Both the position numbers and the translations under genes were made by a program. 64,000 bases of DNA, from NCBI GenBank assembly GCA_037176725.1, contig JAZBRS010000026.1, positions 61,854,501-61,918,500 on the forward strand. Direction: 5' to 3'. This document shows, piece by piece, positions 32,403 to 44,900 of this stretch; positions within the stretch are counted from its first letter, which is position 1; each line of letters starts with the position of its first letter. This DNA comes from Posidonia oceanica (taxonomy: Eukaryota; Streptophyta; Magnoliopsida; Alismatales; Posidoniaceae). Under the pieces are notes generated by a model. It did no database searches. It saw only the letters and a list, made by a program, of their open reading frames with translations, and had not been told where the DNA came from.

Positions 32403-33095
32403 TTATGCTTAATTTGAAAGCTACAATAAAGCCAAGCAATAACATCTAAGCACAACTAGAGCCAAAAACTTGTAATTTTCCCCCTTTGGCTAATAAAATG
32501 CAAGTAAAAGACTTTAAAGCATTTTGCATGTTTGATTCATTGTAGAAAGCATGCATCCTCTCTCCTGAGTCCACCCACAGTCTGCGAAGGACGGTCCCGG
32601 TCTCTTGTTCCACTGCTTTGGCATGGCACAAGTCAGTCGGTCTGTCCCCTTGTCTAGGAGTCGTGTCGGTGTTAGTGGAGGGTACCACCCACGCTGTTGG
32701 CAAGGTCGAGGCCACCAACGCACCACCCCGTTACTACCTGAGCTCTGGCCAGGATCTAGACGAGGATCCACTTTTTTCTGACCTAGAGTCTGTCCAATCC
32801 CATTACCCATGAGTGTGTCCTAGTAGGCCATCTACTCAGGACATGCATGGTGAGAGAGCGCATTTTATGTCATTCATATGGACGTATGCCATTCATGCCA
32901 CTCCTAATAACTCTTTATTGCATTCAACCTCTAACGCCTTTACTCTTTTTACAGGTAGGTGCGGGATCCACTGCCCGGACCCTGAGCATCCCTCCTCTGT
33001 CTCTGAGCTACTCGTCGCTTCCGACAGTAGCTCCCCTTTAGGTCTTGAGTCTTTCTCTCTCATCGCAGCCTTCCCTCACTCAGACTCAATCAACG
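32403..33095 (+). mobile_element. Element B leader, second part
   Basis: Continues the leader cut at 5393; it aligns with A 11910-12637, for example at 'ggctaataaaatgcaa' versus 'ggataataaaatgcac'. It contains the conserved leader block (about 32560-32830) and an acceptor-like 'ctctttttacag' ending at 32954. No gene is seen. Confidence 0.8.
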
Positions 33096-35265
33096 ATGGC
33101 CCATTCTGCTGGTGAGCTCCGCTTTTCTGTTGACTCGGAGGAGTTTACCACTTGGGTCCCTCCGGATTTCACTTCCACTCGCTCTGTGCCCTCTGTGACA
33201 CCAGGATTCCACCCTCAGGTGTCTGGGGCACTCCAGTTTGCTGTGGGCCATTGGCAGACTTGCGCCCCTTCGGATCCAGTCGTCGAGTCTGTCTCGATAA
33301 CCACCCTTTACGTTCGGGAGGCGCCTCTGACCCCTTCGTCCTAGGGTTATGTCGCTACCGACATCCCTTCTGCTGCGGCGACCTTTACCTTAGGTTCCCG
33401 ATCTCTTGAGTCTGCCCCCCGGCCGGTCGTGTAATTCAGTATTCCCACTCACGGGTCTCCTGAAGTGCGGTATCAGCGCCTGATGGAGCTTGCCCACACA
33501 CTGCAGGATATGGCTCTATCAGTTCGCCTCTCTTGTATTCCTGTTGCCCTTGAGATTCCTCTGCGGCCTGCTTTTGCACACATTACACTTTCGCCCAGAC
33601 CATTGCCCCAGCTACACACTGCTCCGGTGAAGGGGGCGCGGCAATTGTCGGCTGCTTCTGCACAGTACTATGCACTGCATGTAACTCTGCCACCTGGTGA
33701 TCAGTCCTTCGGGCTAGTCGGAGCACAATACCCCACTGGCTCGCTGTCCAACACCACACCTGCGCAGCAACTGTTGCTCCAGCACTCTACACCACGCACT
33801 GCACAACATATTAGCAACCCATCTCCCATGCATCAGATTCAGAACCCAGCATACTTTCCTGCCTACACAACACCACCGCAAGGATACGCTGGCCATCCCG
33901 TCGCGCCACCAGGCGACGCGATGGTGGATCCGGAGGAGCACTTCAGTGTGACCTAGACGGCGTATGTGGTCCCTGCCCCTGCTGTCTCACCTCTTTTGGC
34001 GGCTAATCCAGACCCCATCAATGACAGGATGGACGTTCTAGAGAAAGCACTACGTCTAGTGCAGGGCAAGGACCACCAGTCTTACCAGTTTCGCGACCTC
34101 TGTCTCTTTCCCTTGGCTGCACTCCCTTCGAAGTTCCGTATCCCAGTCTTCGATAAATATAATGGTAAAGGCTACCCTATTTCGCATCTGAAAATGTACT
34201 GCGGGGACCTTGCTCAGCTTCAGGCTGATGAAAGGCTCCTTATCTGCCTGTTTCAGAAGAGTTTAACCGGCCCTGCGCTCAAGTGATTCACTTCCCTTGA
34301 CATGGCTGCGGTTCGAACTTGGACTGATCTTTCTCAAGCCTTTCTTGAGCAGTATGCTTTCAACCTCGACTTGATCCCCAAGAGGGAGGATCTTGTCGCC
34401 ATCCGGCAGAGGCCCCAAGAGCCATTCGGGGAGTATATCGGTCGCTAGCGCTCTTTAGCCGCCCAGGTCAAAGATAGACCCTCCGAGGAGGATTCTATCG
34501 AGATGATCGTTAAAGGGACGCTGCCAGCGACTGGGACTCTGCTTTGCATTCAGCACATCACTAGTCATGCATCGCTGATTAGGGCTGACGCCCGCGTGGA
34601 AAGCTCGCTGCGGAGTGGGCATTTCCCGCACTTTCTGCATTGGCTAGGCAGGCCAACACCTCCAGCAATCGCCGCAGCAGCAACAATAGCAATAACTTCG
34701 CTCCTGCTGCTCCAAACAGCTCATTGAAGCATGCGCCGATCCCTCTGAAGAGCCTGCCTATGCAGAGAGTCAGCTAGACCCTTTTTCGCTAGAGCACACA
34801 CCTAATTATGCACCCACTGAGCACACTGTCACCGTCGAGCCCGTGCATCACGTCGCACTCGCTCGGCAAGGACTCCATGTAGGGCAAAGACGACCTCGTC
34901 GGGTTGAGTGTGATTACACGTCTCTGCCTGAACCATTGAGCGTCATCTTCCCTCAAGTTGTGTCGCTCCTGAGACTCCCGGCTGTCCGTCCGCCACCAAA
35001 TCCCCTTCCGTGGTGGCATATTACGGATCAGTTTTGCAGTTTCCATCGGGCCATCGGGCACTCGACGGACAACTGCCTCACTCTTCGGGATGCCGTTCAA
35101 CGCCTGATCGATCGTAGGATTATCAGCGTTGGCGAGCAGGAGCCAGCACTTACACATACACCTGCACCTGCACTTGCACACCCTAGTGTAGCCGACCCTT
35201 CCTTTTTCGAGCCTGCAGGCTTCGCAGTTGCCGGAACCTTGGGGGTTTACACCAGACTTTTCTGA
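33096..35265 (+). pseudogene. gag: gag of element B (broken)
   Basis: A diverged gag, starting MAHSAGELRFS at the conserved ATG. The capsid core is at about 34135-34460 (KYNGKGYPISHLKMYCGDLAQL, LFQKSLTGPALK). A zinc-knuckle-like FCSFHRAIGHSTDNC follows at about 35033-35077 and still has its last Cys, unlike element C. Stops: TAG at 33342 and near 33954, TGA at 34284 and TAG at 34446 (both for TGG), and TAG near 34776. Further small shifts are likely. No protease or RT follows. Confidence 0.8.
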
Positions 35266-37206
35266 GTCCAGCTCTGCCCTGGTGGACCCTTCTGATCCCA
35301 TCGGCGCAATCTCCTTTTCCTGTCCTTCCTATCTCATCCGAGTGACGCTCGGAGATGCAATGGCAGCGTCGACAGCAAGCCCAAGTGCAGCGTCGTCCAG
35401 GAAGTTCCTCCTCCAACTTTTGAAGCCCCAGTGCTCCCTACACTGCCAACAGTGGACCCCACCGACAGCATCAGCAGCGTAGGAGCGAACCCAGTGCCTC
35501 CCTCCCAAGGTTGCTGATAGGTAAGTCTCCCTTGCCTCTCTTTTGTTTCCTGCATTTTCTTTTCTTTTCGTTTTGTTTTGTTTTTTGTGTTTCTCGCTTT
35601 GCCTGAAAATCATAAAAAGCATAAAATCAACAAAACCATTAAAACATGCATCCCTTTCTGCTTCTTACATTCATTCCCTCATTCGGGCTGGCAACCCTAA
35701 CTGCTCGGCGATAGGTCTGTTAACCTATCACTCTCGGGCTGATATCCCTAACTATTCGGCAATAGGTCCGTCAACCTATGACCCTGCACATTCTTCTGCA
35801 CATTTATCTATCATTCTTTGTACATATCTATCGTCATGCATATCATCTTCTGCACATACATGTCATTTCTTACGTCCTGTAAAAGACAAAAGCACCAAAA
35901 AAATCAAGAAAATCAAAAAACGCAAAAATATTTTCTCGCCTTGCCGCTGGTTTTCCCTTTTTATGTTTTCTCAAGTACAAAAACCATAAAAAATACAAAA
36001 CTAATGCAAAAAATCCAAAAGCATGTTTGTCCTCTCCCCTTCTAAAAAATACAAAACCCATAAACATTTGTATAATCAGAAACCTAACTACGGACAAACA
36101 AGCAGCGCCTAGAAGGTGTCAAGCAGCGACAATCTCAGGCAAGTCTCACCCGAGCAGCGCCATCTCTTGCATGTGGCTACAGAGTGAGACTGAAAGCAGA
36201 ATTAGATCATCTCGCTGAGTTTCAGAACTCCCAGAAGCGAGATCCACCCTATTAAGAGAGTCCACCAGACATGGAGAGGACCCAAGCAGAGTAGAGCATA
36301 GCCAAAGGCTGCCTATACACATTGCAGAGGCTGAAGGTGTACGCCGATCAGCCGAACTCCTAATGCCTCACCAGGGACCGCTACCCCAAGAGAGCGAAGT
36401 CATGCATATCCAAAAGAATAGAAATCATGTGAGCAAAAGAATATGATAACAAGATATGCATGCTGAGCATAAAAGAAAAATGAAGAAAGAAGTTGAAGAA
36501 TGAAGGCGCACATGAGAGGAGTGATTCGGACGAGCGTCGAAGTCACCTAAGTTATCAACTCCAAGCGCCACACTGGCAACTACACGGGACACATAATCGA
36601 GAGGACCTAGCCCCACCCTCCGAGCGCAGCAGCATGCTCCAATCCCCTGTGCAAACAACACTTACATCCCTGGCAGGCTAGATGCAGATTCGGTCACTCA
36701 TGAGGGGAAAAGAATATCATTCTGTGAGCGTTAAAAGCGGTAGTCGGTCCCCGAGGAATTAAGATAGAGGCTGTAAAGCTGCATCCAACGCTTCTGCTAC
36801 CTGCATGCAGCCAAAGGCTATTCTCTACAAAGCCAAAGCCTCATCCCGAGCCAAGAGCGAGAATGAGAGCCACCGACAGCAACTCGGCATGGCGTTGCTC
36901 GAGGATCGAGTCTCCTTAGCAGCTGCTTTTGAGTCCAAAGCCACCAAAATATGCATGCTGTAATATATTGTTATCTTCTTCCCTTCTCCCTGTATTCGAA
37001 AATTGGAGCCAAGGATGAGCACTTTCGCCTGCCTCGCTCAGAGGCTCCGCGCTTTTCCAGGTTTTGCCGCCCACCACGTTGGGTAGGTCCTTGATGACCG
37101 GCATGTCCCTCGTTTGTCACCTCGTGATGCCACGAAGCATGCCCGCACTGAGACCATTACAAACCCACTGTGGATATGGGATTTTGGGAGAGGGAGGAGA
37201 AGATGG
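35266..37206 (+). mobile_element. Pol-less tail of element B
   Basis: After gag there is a Gln/Ser/Pro-rich remnant to about 35520, ending 'tgatag|gtaagt'. T-rich DNA follows, then two dyads of the array family (35710-35729 and about 35760-35779). The block 35690-35740 matches A 24199-24250, so protease to integrase and the extra ORF are absent here. From about 36090 to 37206 I recognise nothing: it has no long conserved frame and no match to A or C by eye. A purine run (ttgggagagggaggagaaga, about 37175-37194) near its end could be a polypurine tract. Confidence 0.55.
35710..35729 (+). repeat. Dyad unit in element B
   Basis: gataggtctgttaacctatc has perfect 7-bp arms GATAGGT/ACCTATC. A weaker second dyad lies at about 35760-35779. 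Confidence 0.65.
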
Positions 37207-40200
37207 TGATGAAAGCCTAATTAACTTAAAAACAATCTTTAAAAAGCCTAATTAAAAATCCCAACTTAACAAGAAAAACCTAATAAGAAAAAATTTAACC
37301 AAAAAACAATTTAAAAACTTAACAAACATTTAAACAAAATCAAAAAACAAATTAAAAGAAAGCTTAAAGAAAATCTTAAAAACTTAAATCAAATGCTAAA
37401 CTCCCTCTAATCCTAATTAACTAATTGAAAACAACCATTAAAAACCTAATCAAAAATATCTTAACTTAAACAACTACTTTAAAAACATTTTCAAATCTTT
37501 TCTTTTTTTTATTTCCATTTTAATTTTCTTCTCCTTCTTCTTCTTCCTTTCTTCCTTTCTTCCTCTTACCTTTTTATTTTTCCTTTCTTTTTTCCGGTCC
37601 GGCCCAGCAGGCCTTCTCTCCCCCTTCCTTCTTTTCTTTCTTTCTTTTATTTTTTCTTTTCCTCCGCACGTTGGCCCGGCCCACGGCCACATCTTCCTCC
37701 TTCCCTCCTTCTTCCTCTTCTTCCTCAGACTTCTCCTTCTCCCGCGAGCTGCAACCTTCCCTCCTTCCATTCAAATTCAATTCTCCCTCTCGGTCATTTC
37801 GGCACCAGCTCAGCCTCCTCCTCTCTCTTCTCTCTGCGGCTTCCCTGGGGCATTAATTGCTAGTCCCTTCGTCGGCCGCTCGTCCCCATCGAGCTGCAGT
37901 GCCCGCGTCGGTGGATTCAAATCCACTGCGCGCTCTTTTCAATCCGCAGCTCCTGATAAAGCCTCCCCTCCATTCCTCCTTCCAGCACCTTTTTCCGTCG
38001 TCCAAGAGAGAGAGCTCTGAGAGCAGCTGAAGCCACCCAATTCTCCCCCTCTTCCTCTGAAAAAACTCAACTTCTCTTCCTCTTCCATTCCACCAAAACC
38101 AGAGCATCCAGCACCCAGCAAATCACCTCCATTTCCTCCCCCAAATCCACCCAGAACTCCAGCATCACAGCCCCCCATTCCACGACCAAAACCACCCTGA
38201 AACCACCCCCTGACTACCCCATTTCCAACTCAGAACCCAACATCTCTTCCTCCAAAAATTCCCACCTCCTCAGTCCCTGAAACCTTACCCAAATACACCC
38301 AGAAACTCGCCTGAACCCCACCTTTCCAACCCTCCAAAGTCCCACTCCAGCAGCTCCCCACAGGCTAAGCCCTCCACTTCAAACACATACACCCAATTCT
38401 GCCAGAAAATCCGACCAATCCCAATCTCCTTCTCCAGTCCTCCACCAACCTTTCCAAGCATCCAGTGACCTTCACCCACCACCTAGAAGCCCACCGGCAC
38501 CCTCCAATTGAACCAGAGAGCAGTAAACACCTCTCCCCACCTCCTGCAGTCTCCAGAGCACCCATCAGAGTCGATTCTTCCACCGGTCTTCAGAGCTTCG
38601 TTCCAGACATTCAACGAGCATCGGAGCAGTGCGTGGAGTGGTTCCAAGCCTTCGCAAGCCATCAGCAATGCCTCTAGCAGCCGGACGAGCCTCGCCGGCA
38701 TCTACTGAAACAGCCCACGTCGGGGGAAGGATTCGGCCGTCGAATTAGGTACTCCTTTGCACCAGTAGATTAGTTTTCCTCTTCTTCAACTTCCTGGCCC
38801 ATTAGAATAGGGTTCTGCCGCCTTTTTCGCTGGGTCAACACCGCCGTCTCTTCTTCTTTTCCGGCGAGCTCCAGACCAGACCCACTGCTCCGGTTAGCAT
38901 AACACACTTCCGATCGTCGTCCGAGGTCCGCACGAGCTCCAGGAGCACGACCCTACCTCTGATTTCCCCTAGCGTCGCGCCGATCGTCCGGACTGCCTCC
39001 GAATAGTTCTGCAGGCTCCGTCGTCTTCTCCAGCCATCCTCAAGCCGTGCCATGGCTCGCCGACGCCGCTCCGGTCTTCGCACGTCTCCGGAGCGCGCCC
39101 CCAGCCGCTCAGCGCCTCACCAGCACCCCTCCTCCTCCGTCCCCGACCACTGGTAGCTCTGTGCTATAGTGGCCACTACTGCTGCGTTTTACTGTGCTTT
39201 TATTTCTTCTTACTTCGCAATTTTTACCAAATATTGCATTTTCGCCTTCTGTTTTTGCTTTATTGCTTTCTAGTCCTACCATCGTTTAAGGTTCATTTAA
39301 GTTTGAATTTAAATCATATGAAATTACATAAAAAACCTAAAAATCTGATTAATTGCTAGTTAGTCCTCCTGTTGTGTTTTCCTTTTAGATTTATTTTAGT
39401 TCAGCCCCAGCATGCTTTTTTATTTTCGTTTCAGTCCTCTGCTGTTATAGTTTATTTATTTTTCTTTACATTCAGCCCAGTTATTTATTTTATTTACATT
39501 CTAGTCCATTTACAGTTCATTTAAGTTTTGCTCATTTACTTTCTAGTCCAGCTGTTTATTTTAATTACTTATCAGTCCTGCAGTAGTTCAAATAAGTTTT
39601 ATGCTCTTTATTTTCCAGTCCAGTTTCTTTTTATTTTTGCATTTTAATCCTTTAGTTGTAAATCTCATTTAATACTCTAATTTTACCTTAGTAAATTGCA
39701 TTTTAATCCTGTCTTTTATTTTATTTACTTTTTGGTCCTCTGATCTGTTGACTTAAGCATTTATTTTCTTACTTTTCTTACTGCATTGCATTTCTCCTCC
39801 ATGTTTTCTGATTTTTGCACATAAGTCCTCCATTTGCATGCACAGCATCTGTTTTTTAACATTTTTGCTTATAAAATTGTATTTTATACCCTGCATGTTT
39901 TAAAATTACACATAGGTCCTCTGCATGTTTAGAAAACTCATTTAAATGCATACTTTTGCTTATAAAATTGCATTTTAGCCCCTACATATTTAAAAATTGC
40001 ACATAGGTCCACTGATTAATTCACAGACCATTCAAAATCATAGTTTTACCTTATAAAATTGCATTTCAACCCCTGCATGTTTTCAAATTGCACATTAGTC
40101 CTCCACATGATTTCAACACTTATTCAAATGCATGTTTACCTTATTAAATTGCATTTTAAACCCTGCATTTTGTAAAATTACACTCAGATTCCCACGTTTT

Positions 40201-41069
40201 CAAAAACCTTGCATATAAGCCCCTAACTTTTCAAAATCTTTGCATTTAGGTTCTCAACTTTTTCAAAAATTGCATTTAGGTCCTTAAGTTTTCTAAAAGA
40301 TCATTCTTAGGTCCTTTTCTTGCATTTTTGCATGCATTGCACCCATGCATCTTTGCATTTGGCATTTTTGCACACACTTAAGCACACTTAGCTCCCATTT
40401 ACATGGGAGGACCTGTTTTGCACACCCCTAGGACCTCCTTTACACTTAGATCCATTTTTCTCCCCTGTTCTGGCCCCTCTGCCTTGAAGCCAGCATATCT
40501 TTTGATCTGGCCGCCGGATCTTCTCAAACAAGCTACCTGGACAACCCCGGTGGAGCGCACTTCAATGCAGATCAACCATTTCTCTAATCAGGCTTTAGAT
40601 TTCTAAGGTAAGTCCTTCTAAACCCCTGCACAGCATACATTTGCACATCATTTGCATTGCATGCATTGTTTTTGCTTCCCGCTTTCTCGAGCATGTAGAT
40701 TAGGACCTTCTCCTCTTGTCTATCAACTCTGTCTCCCCTCTTCGTGTACTCTTGGTATCTTTGGGTTGTGTTTCCCCTGGATTCACTACTAATCGCGACT
40801 TTCTTCTCCTTTTTCCACGATCCGATTGCATCGTAAGCTTTTGGCAGCGTGCGAGACACATCATGGGACACTTTAGTGGGAAACAGTCACAAGACAGTAG
40901 TGATCCCTCCACTTACTTCCTTTCCCTTTGTAGGTCTTCACACCTACATTACGTGGTCTTTAAGCGGCGCTTGCTCTTACACTTGCATCGTTTGCCTCCC
41001 CTTTGCTTCTCTAGCTCTTCCTCTTTGCATCTGCATCTGCATGGCTTTATCGATGTTTTATTTCGCTTG

Positions 41070-41395
41070 CTTTGGCACCATTTTGCGTGCCCGCTTCGCT
41101 TTTGGCACTGTTTCGCGTGCTCGCTTTGTTTCTTGCACCGTTTTACGTGTCGATCTTGTTTTCTCACACCGTTTTGCGTGTTGGCTTTGTTTCTCGCACC
41201 GTTTCACGTGCCGCTCTTCTTTCTTACACCGTTTCGCGTGCCGCTTCTGTTTCTTGCATCGTTTTACGTGTTGGCTTTGTTTTCTGTACTGTTTCACCTG
41301 CTACTTTGTTTCTCGCACCGTTTCACGTGCCGCTCTTGTTTCCTTGCACCGTTTCGCGTGCCGCTTCCGTTTCTCGCATTGTTTTGCGTATTTTA
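41070..41395 (+). repeat. 30-bp LTR minisatellite (about 11 units)
   Basis: Same family as 10215-10620, with more 'cgtttcacgtgccgct' variants. Confidence 0.75.
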
Positions 41396-41910
41396 TACTA
41401 TTTTCTCTTGCATGTCGCCCGCATTGCTTGGTTTTACCGCCGTTTTGCTTTTCCGCCTGCATTTGCATATAGGGCAGTGATGCTTACTACCTAGAGTTCT
41501 CACGAGCCTGGTTTCGCCCGGTTCGGAACACAGACGGTGTTGCTGAGCGCTTAGACTGTATGTTTACTTCCCTGCAATGCATTCCACCACGTAGAGCACA
41601 CCTTTAAGCATTCATTGGCACTTAGGCATTCAAACCTGCATTTCCCTGCGTATGCGAGCGTAAGCCTAGAAAGACCGATTCTCGGGCGTGTCGGGGGTGC
41701 CTAACACCTTCCCTGCACGTAACAGGAGTCCTTGCCAAGTCTTTTGGCCTGCAATGACCATATTGCCCTTATCCTAGGCATGAGTCATATCATTTGTATT
41801 CATTTGCATTTGTTTTCTTTTGCATTGCTTTGCATTGCATCCTTTGCTTCGTTTTGCGTGTTAATTCATGCATTTCCTCCGATTTTCCTTGTCTCCTAAT
41901 AATAGACACG

Positions 41911-41915
41911 GTAGC
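41911..41915 (+). repeat. Candidate left target-site duplication of element C
   Basis: gtagc precedes TGTTGACA at 41916. The uninterrupted LTR sequence here would read ggtggcgactctg, so the insertion lies within the PBS look-alike. The right copy lies outside the window. Confidence 0.5.
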
Positions 41916-44900
41916 TGTTGACACCCCATTTTGACAGGCTAAATTAATGGATCTCTCGGACAGCTAGGAAAAACCTAAAACCACACCCTCCCTTTCAACC
42001 TAACACCCATTTTCTAACCCCAAAAACCTTACCCGGAAACCATCCAAGACCATACCCTAAAACCATCCAATTGCAGGTCCAAATCCACACCTCTCCCTCT
42101 CTCTTTTCCTCTAAAACCAGCCTAAACTTAGCCTAGAATCACACCCCTTTCCCAAGCCCAAAAACTAACCAAAAATCATAGGAGAACTCACCATCCCTGA
42201 CTTAACAAACCCACCAAAAATCCTAGAAACTTTCAAACCAAAACCACCCCCAAAAACCCTAGAAAACTTAGGTAAAACTACCCTTTTTCTACACCTCAAA
42301 ACCCTTGCAAAACTTTCTCAAAACCAAACCAAAACCTTGGGACAAAGACTGGAGACCCTAGACTACACACCCAGCAAAATTCACCTCTTTTCGAAATCTC
42401 TAAACCCTCCTTTTACCCAAATTATCCTTTTCTCTCTCCTGGATTATTCTTTTCTCTCTCCTCTCTCTCTCCTAATTATCCTCCTTCTTTTCACCTCCTT
42501 TTCTCCCTCTTTTTTGTCTGGCTGTGGGCTCCCTTGTACTCCTATCTGTTCTCAATCTTATTCCTATTTTTATCTTATTTTTACCATTTTCTTTGATTTT
42601 CAAAAAATTATTTTCCTTCAACTCCCCTCTTTCCTATTTATCCCTCCATTTCTCCCTTTTCCTCTCCTTTCTAATTTCCTCTTCTCCTCTCTTACTAAAC
42701 CCCTAAAAAACCTTTAAAAACATTTAAAACTCTAAAACAAAAGAGAAACAAGTCAAAATCCTAAAAATAAATAATTAAAAACTTAGACAAACAATCAAAA
42801 ACAAAAACCTAACTAAATCCAATTAAAAAAGGAAATTGAGAATGTAATCTAAAAAATACAAAACAAACAAAAGAAAATGCTATAAAATCAGAGAAAAAAC
42901 CAAAATGTAATCGAAACAAGCTAGAGTAAAAAACCCTACTGAGAACAATAAAAAAAAACAAATCCTAGAAAGAAAGAGAACAACTTAAAATACTAAGGCA
43001 AGTAATCAAAAAAAAAAGGGGGAAAACTTAACTTAACAATTCTAAAATAAACAATTTGAAAACTTAATTAAAAAGAAAAGAACAAACAATCAAAATTAGA
43101 AGAAAACACTTAATTAGAAACCTAACAAGAAAAACTTAACTAAAGAAATATATATTAAAAGAATTCAACAAACAAAATCAAATTTAAAACAAAACTTAAA
43201 CAAAACCCTAAAAAAGATTAAAATCAAAGGCTAAAACTCTCCCTAATTAATTTAAAAACGATCTTTAAAAAGCCTAATCAAAAATTCCAAAGACTTAACA
43301 AGAAAAATATAACTAAAAGACAATTTAAACACTTAACAAACATTTAAACAAAAATCAAAAACCACTTAAAGAAAACTCAAAATCCTAATCAAAACTAAAA
43401 CTCCTTAATCCTAAAATCCTAATTAAAAACAACCATTAAAAACCTAATCTAAAAATCCTAACTTGGGCAATCACCTTAAAGTCTTTTTATTTTTATTCCC
43501 ATTTTATTTTATTTTATTCCTTTTTATCCTTCTTCTTTCTCCTCTTTCTTTCTTTTCCTTCCTTCTTCCCTTTCTTTTCTATCTCTTCTTCTTTTGGTCC
43601 AGCCCATCTGACCCAACTCTTCCCCTCCTTCCTTCCTTCTTTCTTTATTTCTTTTCTCCACAAGCCCACAGCCCATGCACGATTTCCCCTCCTCCTTCCC
43701 TCCTTCTCTTCTTCTTCTTCCATTCTTCTCCCTCTCTCTCAGGATGCAAAAACGACAGAACCTTCTCCTCTCTTTTCAAACCTCGCCTGACACCACCATG
43801 GACTTCCCGACCTCCCACCATGCCCTGTGGCCACCAGACCAGTCCTCCATCACTCCCATGCCCGGCCACCCAAAGACCAAGACCCATTCTTCCTCCCTCT
43901 GACCAGAAAAATCAGTGGAAAGAAGGAAGGACAAAAACCAAAAAAATTGGATTCAAACCAGCAGATGCGCATACACCCTCAAGCCCAGAATCTCCAGCTT
44001 CCCTTCCCCACTTCCAGAGCCAGAAACCACCACGAAATCACCCCGGAAATAGCCTCTGAAAAGCTCCAGCACCCAACTCCATCAGAACCACCTTCTTCAT
44101 TGCAAACCCACCACTACGAGCCTCCTAAAATCCCCGAACTTGGCACTTGCATTCACCAGAACCCCACCTTCACAGAACACCCAAGATCTCACCACGAAAC
44201 CTCCCACAGCCACCGCATTCCACTACAAACACTTGGGTCCCATTTCTGCCCGAAATCTTCAAACATCCAGAACTCCCTCCACACTCAGTGGAATTCACTT
44301 CCGCTTCCTCCCACACGTTCCTCGAACAACCACCTAGCCGCCTGTGCCCTTGTCTCGGCCTGGAACGCCACACGCTGCCGTACCCACCTCAGCCTTCACA
44401 GCAAGAGCTCGGCCGGACCAGATCCTACTCCGGGCTGTAGAACTTACTCCTGGAAGCTCCGTCATCTTCCTCGGACCTCCGGCGACGCCCTCGAACCACC
44501 CCAGCACCAGCAGCTGCCGCCCCGCGCCGTCACCGCTTCCCTCCGGCCGGCCGAGAACCACCTAGGTGGGTGGCCCTCTCCAGCGCGCGTAAGAGGTGAA
44601 AGAACCCTCCCCGGATTCTCCTCTTCCCCCTCTAGCTCCTCGACCTTTCCCCGAGGCTTTTCGTCGCCTGTGCCGCCCACACGACCTCGCCGAAGTCTTC
44701 TTCTTCTCCAGTGCCGATCGCCCGCGCTCCGAGCGCAGCAGCGCTCCCGCATGCCTCCGCCGCCGCTGACGCCTCGCCGGGCCTCCTCCGCCTCCGCCAC
44801 GCCACGCCGGACTCCCCCACTCCCCGCCTGCGTCGCGCCGACCCCTCCTCCACCGGTCCAGAGGACTCGCCGGTGAAGCTCCGGCAGCCTCCCCTGTGAG

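Larger units (their letters stand above)
37207..41915 (+). mobile_element. 5'-truncated LTR of the A/C subfamily
   Basis: Begins abruptly inside the A-rich block, equivalent to about 1.2 kb into A's LTR, and runs to 'gacacggtagc', where element C is inserted. It keeps a putative promoter (37913-37963), the 'attgcat' region (39220-40330), a donor-like site (40607/40608), a minisatellite (41070-41395) and the ggtgcctaacacc block (41696). It is more like the LTRs of A and C than B's own 5' LTR, so it may not be B's partner. The junction near 37207 is probably a deletion or recombination joint. The start is uncertain by some tens of bases. Confidence 0.75.
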
